From NCBI GenBank assembly GCA_949295645.1, contig CASFLY010000091.1, positions 1 through 35,844 on the forward strand: a DNA stretch of 35,844 nucleotides, read 5' to 3'. The notes beneath the pieces are model-generated. The model searched no databases. It saw only the letters and a program-made list of their open reading frames with translations, and was not told the origin of the DNA. The stretch is from an uncultured Bacteroidales bacterium (lineage in GTDB: Bacteria; Bacteroidota; Bacteroidia; Bacteroidales; UBA932). A program made the translations under genes and the position numbers. Positions 6,758-14,105 of the stretch are shown piece by piece. How positions within the stretch are numbered: position 1 is the first letter of the stretch; the number at the start of each line of letters is the position of its first letter.

Positions 6758-7636
6758 TCATAATCTGAATTTTGCAGGCAGTTCCGGCATGGCGCCGTTC
6801 TGTGTGCAGACGTATGCCGAGACTTCCACTGCAAGATGGTGCGCGTCGTAAACGCTCTTTCCCTTGAGTATGGACGAAACGAATGCCGACGTAAAGGAAT
6901 CGCCGGCCCCTACGGTGTCCACCACTGCGACCTTGGGCGTCTCCACGAAGGAGATGTTCCCCGGGGTAAAGACATAGCTGCCGTTCACGCCGCAGGTCAG
7001 GATGAGCATCTTAAGATTGTATTTGGCAAGCAGTATCCAGCACTTGTCCTCGAGGTCGATTCCCGGATAGCCAAAGAGACGGCTGACAGTCACCAGCTCC
7101 TCGTCGTTTATCTTCAGGATGTTGCACTTCGACAAAGACTTGCAGACAGTGTCCTTGTCGTAGAAATTCTGGCGCAGGTTTATGTCGAAGATCTTCAGCC
7201 TGCCGTCACCGTCCGGCATGTCGTCGAGGAAACGGTCGATGGTCTCGCGTGAAACGCTGCTTCTCTGTGCAAGAGACCCGAAACAAACGGCTTTCGTTCG
7301 CATAGCCAGGTCTTTCAGTTCGCTGGAATAAGGGATATTGTCCCAGGCCACGCCCTGCCTGATTTCGTAACGGGGCACACCTGCCGAATCGAGCTCGACC
7401 TGCACGGTACCGGTCGGATAGTCCACACAGGAGACATATCTGTCCAGGTTCTTGGTTTTCAGTATGTCGAGTATCTCCCGACCGAGCGGATCATTGCCCA
7501 CGGAACTGACAGCATAGCTTTCAAAACCGAACTGAGACGCATGATAAGCGAAATTCGCAGGGGCTCCGCCCAATTTTCTACCCTCGGGAAGCATATCCCA
7601 AAGCAATTCCCCGAGGCCTACTACTATATCTTTCAT
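6758..7636 (-). CDS. Fructokinase, PfkB family
   Basis: A 292-residue cytoplasmic sugar kinase expected to turn fructose plus ATP into fructose 6-phosphate. The N-terminal PfkB signature is present (KLGGAPANFAYHASQFG, residues 21-37). The C-terminal signature DTVGAGDSFTSAFV carries the catalytic base Asp246. Length is typical of ribokinase-type fructokinases. It is the last gene of the fructan locus, directly after a sugar permease, as in the B. thetaiotaomicron levan locus (BT1757 after BT1758). That context makes fructose the likely substrate. A separate -7-like motif (7685-7692) could give it extra transcription. It is followed by a strong hairpin. Confidence 0.9.
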   Translation of the reverse strand: MKDIVVGLGELLWDMLPEGRKLGGAPANFAYHASQFGFESYAVSSVGNDPLGREILDILKTKNLDRYVSCVDYPTGTVQVELDSAGVPRYEIRQGVAWDNIPYSSELKDLAMRTKAVCFGSLAQRSSVSRETIDRFLDDMPDGDGRLKIFDINLRQNFYDKDTVCKSLSKCNILKINDEELVTVSRLFGYPGIDLEDKCWILLAKYNLKMLILTCGVNGSYVFTPGNISFVETPKVAVVDTVGAGDSFTSAFVSSILKGKSVYDAHHLAVEVSAYVCTQNGAMPELPAKFRL

Positions 7637-7684
7637 TTCAAAAATGTTTTAGAAACGGTCCGGTACATTCAGGGCCGCCTCTTG

Positions 7685-7692
7685 CAAAAATA
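7685..7692 (-). promoter_or_regulatory. Possible internal -7 box before fructokinase
   Basis: The minus strand reads TATTTTTG, a match to TAnnTTTG and the same octamer as the susC candidate. It overlaps the start of the gap after the permease stop and would leave a leader of about 45 bases. No -33 box is visible, so this is weak. Confidence 0.25.
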
Positions 7693-7696
7693 AGAA

Positions 7697-8866
7697 TTAT
7701 CCCCGTGCGGTCTTTATCCTGAAGCCGTAAAAAAGCAGGTACAGCGTACCGGCAAGCATCACGGCCACAGCCCCGGCCTGTCCCACTGCATCGCTCGCGA
7801 ATCCCATCAGGAGAGGGAAAACCGTACCGCCGAAAAGGCCCATAATCATAAGTCCGGATATCTCGTTCTTCTTTTCCGGCATGTTCAGGAGAGCCTGGGA
7901 GAAGATGATGGAGAAGACGTTGGAATTGCCGTAGCCGACCAGTGCGATAGCCGTGTAGATGGCAGCCTGTCCCTGGCAGAAAAGCAGCATCACCATCGAA
8001 GCCGTCATCATAGCTATACTGATGAAGAAAAATATCTTCGGCGAGAGCTTCTGAAGAATCAGCGCCCCGGTCAGACAGCCTATGGTCCTGAAAATGAAAT
8101 ACAGGCTGGTAGAGAACGAAGCTTCCTCGAGAGTGAAGCCGAGCCTTTCCATCAGGATTTTCGGGGCTGTGGTGTTAGTGCCTACATCCACACCGACATG
8201 GCAGATGATTCCGAAAAAGCACAGGAGGATAAACGGCTTCCCGAGAAGTTTCAGACAGTCGCCGAAACCGGAAGCCTTGTCGGGTTTTTCCTCATCGATG
8301 GAAGTAAGGCCGAGCCACAGTACGGCAATGACGGCAATGATGCAGTAAATCGGGAAAAGCACTCTCCAGCCCAAACCGAGGGTAGGGATGGCCTGGGTGG
8401 CACCCCACATGGCGATATAAGGAGCGAGGAAAGAAGCTATCGCTTTGACGAACTGCCCGAAAGTCAGTGAACTGGCGAGCTTGTCGCCCTTGACGATGGT
8501 GCTGATGAGCGGATTCAGCGAAGTCTGCATCAGGGCGTTGCCTATGCCTAAGAAAGAGAATGCCAGAAGCATCGCGTAGTAACTGTCCCCGAATGAAGGG
8601 ATAACCAGGGAGACAGCCGTCACGACGAGGCTGAGGAGGACTGTCTTTTTACGGCCGATCCTGTTCATCAGCAGGCCCGTAGGCACCGAGAAAATCAGGA
8701 ACCAGAAAAAGACCAGGGACGGAAAGACGTTTGCCTGCGCGTCGGACAGGGAAAGGTCTTCCTTGACATAGTTGGAGGCGATACCCACAAGGTCGACAAA
8801 GCCCATTGCGAAAAAGCAGAGCATGACCGGAAGGAGTTTCGCGATGTTTGAAGTCTGTCTGTTCAT
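7697..8866 (-). CDS. Sugar permease, major facilitator superfamily
   Basis: 389 residues with about 12 hydrophobic segments, and the MFS loop MNRIGRKKTVLLS between segments 2 and 3 (about 68-80). It should move a monosaccharide across the inner membrane, probably by proton symport. Position, directly before a PfkB fructokinase and after a periplasmic GH32 enzyme, points to fructose, as for BT1758 of B. thetaiotaomicron. The sequence belongs to the FucP/GlcP-like sugar MFS group by general appearance, and specificity cannot be read from it. The gap to the upstream GH32 gene is 90 bases with no evident terminator, so it is probably in the same transcript. Confidence 0.85.
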   Translation of the reverse strand: MNRQTSNIAKLLPVMLCFFAMGFVDLVGIASNYVKEDLSLSDAQANVFPSLVFFWFLIFSVPTGLLMNRIGRKKTVLLSLVVTAVSLVIPSFGDSYYAMLLAFSFLGIGNALMQTSLNPLISTIVKGDKLASSLTFGQFVKAIASFLAPYIAMWGATQAIPTLGLGWRVLFPIYCIIAVIAVLWLGLTSIDEEKPDKASGFGDCLKLLGKPFILLCFFGIICHVGVDVGTNTTAPKILMERLGFTLEEASFSTSLYFIFRTIGCLTGALILQKLSPKIFFFISIAMMTASMVMLLFCQGQAAIYTAIALVGYGNSNVFSIIFSQALLNMPEKKNEISGLMIMGLFGGTVFPLLMGFASDAVGQAGAVAVMLAGTLYLLFYGFRIKTARG

Positions 8867-8956
8867 TATGTCGTTAATAATATAATGTTATGTCGATAAA
8901 AATGTCTGTCATCGGGAAATGCCGGATGTTTCCGGGATGGGCCCGCGAACCGTCGG

Positions 8957-10765
8957 CTACGGGACGATGGGGTAAATGTCCAGAGAGGTGACGGTAAAGG
9001 AGCCGCGGTCGGAATAGAAGCCGAGACCCGAATAAGGCTCTGTCGGGAAAATGAGATTGGTCATCACGAATTCCCCGCCGTTGCCGAAGATTTCGACACT
9101 CGTCCTGTCGAAAAACAGCCTGAGGGTCATTTCCCCGTCCGTTTCCGCCGGTGCGGCCGTGACTGCCGCGAAATTCGCGTTGAATCCGGTCTCCCCGCTT
9201 TCCGTCCTGTCCGCGACGAACTGTCCGTGAGAAACATCGTAGTACATTTTCACCTGTTCCCCGGCCTTGTTGCCGAATACGATACCTATCTTTTCGGCTC
9301 CGTTGTTCCGGATTTTCATTTCCACCTCGAAGGCTCCCCCGTCAGGCAGGCACCAGTCCATAGCGCATTCCATCCCGGAGACCCTGAAAGGTTTTTTCTC
9401 CAGCACATCCCCGCGCACGGAAAGCATTTCCCTCACCGGAGCGGATTTCAGACAGGTCACTCCGTCCCTTTCGTAAAGGCTCAGTTCCCGGGCTATCGTG
9501 TTCGTCCCCCTGTAGCCTTTCTGCGGGAGATCGACCTGGTACTGCCAGTTGCTCATCCACCCGATGGCGATACACCTTCCGTCCGGAACGTTGCTCCAGG
9601 TGACGGTGGCATAATTGTCCTTGCCCCAGTCCATCCACTTCGTGAGGGTAGGGGCTTCGTTGACGAATTTCTTCCCGTCGAAAGACCCGGTGAAATACTG
9701 TGTGGCGCTTCCGCCGAACGGCCCGCCGGGATTTATGTTGCACAGCAGCACCCACTTCTTTTCTCCCGTGCCCTCGACTTCGAGTTCCACCAAATCAGGG
9801 CATTCCCACACTCCCCCATGCGCTCCCTGGGTCTGGCCGAAGGAACTTTCATAAGTCCAGGATTTCAGGTCGCGGGAAGAATATATCCGCATCTGCTGTC
9901 CGGCGGCAAGTATCATCACCCAATGCTTCCCGGGAGCGTACCAGAAGACCTTAGGGTCACGGAAATCCTGGATGTCGGACACCAATACCGGATTGGACCC
10001 GTATTTCGTAAAGGTACGGCCCCCGTCGGTACTGTAGGCTATGCTCTGGGTCTGGCAGTCGCTCCACCTTGTCGGCTTCGAAGAAGTGTAGAAAGCCACG
10101 ACGGCATTCTCCCCGAATCCGGCAGTATTTTCCTTGTCCACTACAGCCGAACCGCTGAAAATGTATCCCCAGGCATCGGGGGCAAGGGCGGGACCGGCGT
10201 CTTCCCAGTGGATCAGGTCTTCGGAAACGGAATGCCCCCAGTGCATGTTTCCCCAGGTACATCCGTACGGGTTCGACTGGTAGAAAAGATGGTATTTTCC
10301 GTCCTTCCAGAACATCCCGTTGGGGTCGTTCATCCAGCCGTGTGCAGGGATATGGTGATAGAGAGGTTTCGGGGAAAGCTCCGCCGAGAACGTGTCGGAA
10401 CAGGAGATTTCCGACCAGCACAGGGATGACGCCGGCACAGCCTGCACGTCGAGACGCAGATTCCGGCCCCGGTAGGCAGACAGGTCGAGGGGGACGAAAT
10501 AATCCACCTTTTCCCGCGCCAGGCGGATGTTTATCCCCGCGCCGCAGACATTGTTGTCCGCCACGAGCTGAATCCTGCCCTCCGGAGCGCTGTCCTGCAC
10601 AGGAAGAAGCAGATAGCGGTGCTCCGGGCACACGTCTATGATATTCTGCTCGTTGGACATGTGCATAACGGTGATTCCCTTGCGTTCCGCAGCGGCCGCG
10701 TCCGTGAAAAACGCCCCTGATATGGAAAAGACGGCGAAAAGACAGGCCGGCAAAATGTGTTTCAT
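8957..10765 (-). CDS. Periplasmic GH32 fructosidase with DUF4980-like N-terminus
   Basis: About 602 residues, hydrolysing beta-fructosyl links. MKHILPACLFAVFSISGAFF is a signal peptide ending near AAAAE with no lipobox, so the enzyme should be free in the periplasm. Residues 30-130 form a beta-rich N-terminal domain resembling DUF4980. The five-bladed GH32 domain follows, with WMNDPNG (144-150, nucleophile Asp147), FRDP (Arg269, Asp270) and WECPD (acid/base Glu321). A GH32 C-terminal beta-sandwich ends the protein. In-frame starts at 10783 and 10789 are possible; 10765 gives the cleanest signal peptide. The gene starts about 30 bases after the surface GH32 gene ends. Its probable role is an exo-acting enzyme releasing fructose, comparable to BT1759, but exo or endo mode cannot be proven from sequence. 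Confidence 0.9.
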   Translation of the reverse strand: MKHILPACLFAVFSISGAFFTDAAAAERKGITVMHMSNEQNIIDVCPEHRYLLLPVQDSAPEGRIQLVADNNVCGAGINIRLAREKVDYFVPLDLSAYRGRNLRLDVQAVPASSLCWSEISCSDTFSAELSPKPLYHHIPAHGWMNDPNGMFWKDGKYHLFYQSNPYGCTWGNMHWGHSVSEDLIHWEDAGPALAPDAWGYIFSGSAVVDKENTAGFGENAVVAFYTSSKPTRWSDCQTQSIAYSTDGGRTFTKYGSNPVLVSDIQDFRDPKVFWYAPGKHWVMILAAGQQMRIYSSRDLKSWTYESSFGQTQGAHGGVWECPDLVELEVEGTGEKKWVLLCNINPGGPFGGSATQYFTGSFDGKKFVNEAPTLTKWMDWGKDNYATVTWSNVPDGRCIAIGWMSNWQYQVDLPQKGYRGTNTIARELSLYERDGVTCLKSAPVREMLSVRGDVLEKKPFRVSGMECAMDWCLPDGGAFEVEMKIRNNGAEKIGIVFGNKAGEQVKMYYDVSHGQFVADRTESGETGFNANFAAVTAAPAETDGEMTLRLFFDRTSVEIFGNGGEFVMTNLIFPTEPYSGLGFYSDRGSFTVTSLDIYPIVP

Positions 10766-10794
10766 ATCATCTGAAAGTCTCATAATCATATCAT

Positions 10795-12420
10795 TCAATA
10801 TTTCCTTATCTGAAGATCCGAAACCTCTATGCTGCCGCCGTCGGTGAGGCAGTCGACGGACCAGCAGTTCCTGGAGATGCCGTATATCCTGTTCGTCCAG
10901 ACTATCTCGTCGTTCACATAAACGGTGCATACGGAATTGTCGGTGATGACAGTGACGTTGTAGACATTGTCATCGGATGCAGGGAAAAAGCTGCTGTCGA
11001 TACCGGAGATAAAGCCCTTTCCCTCAGGCCCGCGCTCCTCGAAATTGAGTTTGCGGCTGGCTCCGTTGTCTTCCGGATTGAAAATGACGGAATAATATTT
11101 TTCAGAGTCGCTGCCCCTGACGAGGGAAATGCCGAAAGCCGTGGTCGCGGCATCTGCCTTTACGCTGAATTTCAGGAGATTGTGATAAGAAAGGCGGGAG
11201 AAAAGGATATGGGAATTTCCGGTCAATGAATACGTCCCGCCAGAGGCGGTGTAGCCTTCCCCTCCCATAATCCTGACCTCGCAGGTCTCTGAATATTTGT
11301 TCTCTACAGCCTCCGGAGCGACGCAGCGCAGGGTTCCGTCCTCCGCATTCTGAACCAGTTCGTGGCAGACCAGGGCCCCTCCCCAGTTCGGCTCCGCCTC
11401 GGCACTTACCTCCGTATTGTCCTCTCCGTCGCGGGTCGGACACCAGCCCCAGAGCAGGCGGTGCCCACCATCCGAAGCGGTCTTTCCGGCATAGAAGGCC
11501 CGTGAATCGAGGGCTCCCTCCTTGCTGTCCGGCCAGAGGGGTTCGCCTGCGGTAGCGGACTTGAGTTCATCGAGGGTTTTCCCTTTCATATAGTGCACCT
11601 TCCGGTCGAAGGCTGCGATGTCGGAATAGACGAGATACCACCAGTCACCCATTTTGAACACGTCCGGGCACTCGTAGAAGCGGTCCCATATCATATTCAT
11701 AAACACGCCGTTGTGCGTCCATTCATTCATGTCATCGGAAACATACTCCGCCAGAACGCCTTTACCGTCCGATGTCCTTTTTGTGGAAATTACCATATGC
11801 CACTTCCCGGCATCGTCCTGAAAGACGCATGGGTCGCGGAAATCGCTCTTGCTGTAGCCGTTGTCATTTCCTTTCAGGCTGAAAGACAGGTCCTTGGTCC
11901 AGGTCACGAAATCCGTGGAAACGGCACGCATCACGACCTGTCCGTTTTCGGAAGCCGTCGGCTGGTATTTGTTTCCGGTATAATAGATATGGTACAGGCC
12001 AGTATCCTCGTTGTAAACGGCGCATCCTGTACCTATGGCCGCATCCTGCTCGTCGATGCTTCCGTACGGGACGAGTTCACCCAATGATGTGTATGAAGCC
12101 CCGTCGGAGGTCTCGACGGCCCAGATAGGATGATAGGTGCCGGTCTTGTTGGTCGTGAAATCCTGCAGATAGAGAATCCTGTATGTCCCGGACTTCGGAT
12201 CGAAGAACGGCATAGGGTCGCCTACGTTGCCGACATACGGTTTGTAATAAGTGGTGAACTGCGTCTCGTCGTCCGTCAGGAAATAGTCCGAGGTGCCTTC
12301 CCAGTCCTTTGCAGTATCGGGGTAAAGGTCTTTCTCCGAGCAGCCGGCCACTGCCGAAATGGCGAGGAAAGCGGTAAGAAGAGATGCCATCGGTTTTGTA
12401 TTTATGATAATCTGTTTCAT
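10795..12420 (-). CDS. Surface GH32-type lipoprotein, probable endo-fructanase
   Basis: 541 residues. A lipoprotein signal ends VAGC (Cys27), followed by SEKD. Residues about 60-370 form a GH32-like propeller: FRDPCVF (Arg195, Asp196) and YECPDVF (Glu250) are clear, but the usual WMNDPNG block is replaced by VGDPMPFF, with Asp68 the likely nucleophile. A C-terminal beta-sandwich (about 380-541) resembles DUF4975. Position between the surface binding protein and the periplasmic GH32 gene matches BT1760, the surface endo-levanase of B. thetaiotaomicron, so endo-cleavage of levan outside the cell is the best guess. The altered nucleophile block could mark a distinct subfamily or specificity. An intergenic hairpin precedes it. 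Confidence 0.8.
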   Translation of the reverse strand: MKQIIINTKPMASLLTAFLAISAVAGCSEKDLYPDTAKDWEGTSDYFLTDDETQFTTYYKPYVGNVGDPMPFFDPKSGTYRILYLQDFTTNKTGTYHPIWAVETSDGASYTSLGELVPYGSIDEQDAAIGTGCAVYNEDTGLYHIYYTGNKYQPTASENGQVVMRAVSTDFVTWTKDLSFSLKGNDNGYSKSDFRDPCVFQDDAGKWHMVISTKRTSDGKGVLAEYVSDDMNEWTHNGVFMNMIWDRFYECPDVFKMGDWWYLVYSDIAAFDRKVHYMKGKTLDELKSATAGEPLWPDSKEGALDSRAFYAGKTASDGGHRLLWGWCPTRDGEDNTEVSAEAEPNWGGALVCHELVQNAEDGTLRCVAPEAVENKYSETCEVRIMGGEGYTASGGTYSLTGNSHILFSRLSYHNLLKFSVKADAATTAFGISLVRGSDSEKYYSVIFNPEDNGASRKLNFEERGPEGKGFISGIDSSFFPASDDNVYNVTVITDNSVCTVYVNDEIVWTNRIYGISRNCWSVDCLTDGGSIEVSDLQIRKY

Positions 12421-12454
12421 ATTGTTCCGGTAAAATTAATGATAAATCTTCTCA

Positions 12455-12494
12455 CCGGCGGATCGGTTCCGTAAAGAACCGTGGAATCCGCCGG
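12455..12494 (-). terminator. Intergenic hairpin before the surface GH32 gene
   Basis: CCGGCGGAT (12455-12463) pairs with ATCCGCCGG (12486-12494), and an inner GGTTC/GAACC helix forms the top. No T-run follows, so it is more likely an attenuator, processing site or mRNA stabiliser inside the operon than a full terminator. Confidence 0.5.
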
Positions 12495-12514
12495 AGATGA
12501 CGGGAAAACGGAAG

Positions 12515-13900
12515 TTACTGTTTCGAGACATAGTCTATGGCGTTCTCTGTCAGTGCGGCGACATTGCCATGGTACTGGTCGGAAGAGGTGTCCGTCCCGT
12601 AGGCATACCAGTCGTAGCAGCCGGAGCCGATACAGAGGACCTTGCCGCGGGTGCCGTCGGATTCGTATTCCCAGACAGTGACTGCGCCGTCGCCGCCATA
12701 GCCGAGATCCGTTCCTCCGTGCTTTGTCCGCCAGTCGGCAGCATCGGAATAGACCACCCAATCCTTGCCCAAAGCCCACTGGCAGGTACTGTTGGTCGTC
12801 CTGTACCCGGTGTCGAAGGTGTAGATTCCCGTCTTGCCGTCGGAATCATGGGTCGCTATCCCTGAATACAGCGGATGGGATTCATGCCCGGTGATGAAGA
12901 AATCCCACGCATTCCCGGCCGTTTCAGGGGTTTCCTCGGTTCCTCCCCAGCAGTTGTTCGGGCAGGCATCATCTGCAGTAACCCCGAGATAAGGGGCATA
13001 GAAGGTCGCGAACCTGGTCAGGACGAAGCCCGTGCCTGCATCCAGCAGCTCTTTCATCTTGTTTACGGCTGTAACGGCGTCAGGAGCGGCATTCTCGAAC
13101 TTGGTCTTGTTGTCGATACCCCCGTCGATGTGATAATGCCACCACACGACCACGACCTCGCTCAGATCGGTCCGTCCCGCATTGATGTCGGAGAACGAAA
13201 CATACTGGCTGTTCGGGACATTGTTCAGCATCCAGGTCGCAGCCGCCTTCTCCTCGTAGCCGAGCTGGTCATAAGAGCCTGCAAGTCCGACGAATATCGC
13301 TGTCGGAGCATCGGATTCGATGACTTCCACGGTGTACACCGATGTGGCGGTTTTATAAGTCACGGTGTATTCGACCTCGCGGGAGAAATCCTGTGCCACG
13401 CCCGACTCCGGACTTACCGCAGCCCCGTCGTTTACCGTAATGGAAGGCACCATAGCCGTAAGATCGGTACCTACAGGGACGCGGACCGTGATGTGCCTCG
13501 TGTCCTGGTTTATGACTCCGGCGTATTCTCCGAGAGCGAAGGAAAGAATCTTCGCCTCGTCATGACTGAGGACGATTTCATAGTCCTGGAAGACATTTGC
13601 ATTGGTGACCCTCAAAGACCTCGGGACTGAAAAATCGACGACGTCTCCGACCTTGATGGAAGCCTCGGCCCCCTCCGTGACTTCCAATGCGGTAACCGTC
13701 ATCGCGTCCGTTTCGTAAATTTGCGGCAAAGCCACGGTTATCGTATTGGCACTCAGGTCGATGTCACCAGGGTACCCGTCTATCGCGAAAGCCAGGACGT
13801 CCACGCTTCCGCTGACATCGAAGTCGCTTTCCTGTTTGGCGCATCCGGCCAGGGCTGCCAGCAGGCATGCGGTTCCGGTTATTATTTCGGTTATTTTCAT
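12515..13900 (-). CDS. Surface glycan-binding lipoprotein with DUF4960
   Basis: 461 residues. The lipoprotein signal ends LAGC (Cys20). Two Ig-like repeats of the DUF5018 kind cover about 30-200; each has a VLAFAIDGYPGDID- or ILSFALGEYAGVI-type opening and a VEYTVTYKTA-like end. The DUF4960 domain (about 205-461) contains VVVWWHYHIDGG and TGFVLTRFATFYAPYLG. The levan-binding surface protein BT1761 occupies the same locus position in B. thetaiotaomicron. It should hold long fructan chains at the cell surface for the surface enzyme and SusD. No catalytic motif is seen. The gap to the upstream susD-type gene is unusually long and structured (13901-14105). Confidence 0.8.
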   Translation of the reverse strand: MKITEIITGTACLLAALAGCAKQESDFDVSGSVDVLAFAIDGYPGDIDLSANTITVALPQIYETDAMTVTALEVTEGAEASIKVGDVVDFSVPRSLRVTNANVFQDYEIVLSHDEAKILSFALGEYAGVINQDTRHITVRVPVGTDLTAMVPSITVNDGAAVSPESGVAQDFSREVEYTVTYKTATSVYTVEVIESDAPTAIFVGLAGSYDQLGYEEKAAATWMLNNVPNSQYVSFSDINAGRTDLSEVVVVWWHYHIDGGIDNKTKFENAAPDAVTAVNKMKELLDAGTGFVLTRFATFYAPYLGVTADDACPNNCWGGTEETPETAGNAWDFFITGHESHPLYSGIATHDSDGKTGIYTFDTGYRTTNSTCQWALGKDWVVYSDAADWRTKHGGTDLGYGGDGAVTVWEYESDGTRGKVLCIGSGCYDWYAYGTDTSSDQYHGNVAALTENAIDYVSKQ

Positions 13901-13949
13901 TTTGCTTTTATTTTATTCGTTACTTTTTTGCAGATCCCTCGACTACGCT

Positions 13950-14005
13950 CGGGATGACACAGGGCGGTTCCGTATCCACTATGTACCGGGATGACACAGG
14001 GCGGT
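13950..14005. repeat. 19-bp direct repeat, CGGGATGACACAGGGCGGT
   Basis: Two identical copies, at 13950-13968 and 13987-14005, are 37 bases apart. The first is preceded by GATCCCTCGACTACGCTC, which forms a small hairpin with the GGGAT that follows. This reads like an interspersed intergenic repeat that I recall as common in Bacteroidales genomes. It lies in the gap between the SusD and binding-protein genes. Confidence 0.6.
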
Positions 14006-14028
14006 CACTTGTCAATTTCGCTGCAGGC

Positions 14029-14098
14029 CGGCTGTCGGACCGAGGGCACTGTTGCGCCCGCCAGGGCGTGTATCCCTGTGCCCTCGGTCCGACAGCCG
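14029..14098 (-). terminator. Long 21-bp stem hairpin after the susD-type gene
   Basis: GGCTGTCGGACCGAGGGCAC (14030-14049) pairs exactly with 14078-14097, and one more C-G pair closes the base. Within the 28-base apex a second stem CGCCC/GGGCG forms. The hairpin starts 8 bases after the SusD stop. There is no T-run, so partial termination, 3'-end protection or processing is more likely than complete stopping. It would lower expression of the five downstream genes relative to SusCD. Confidence 0.6.
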
Positions 14099-14105
14099 CC
14101 TCACC

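Noticed and set aside
9227-10429. 400-codon open frame on the plus strand
   Set aside because: It is antisense to the periplasmic GH32 gene, which has all catalytic motifs.
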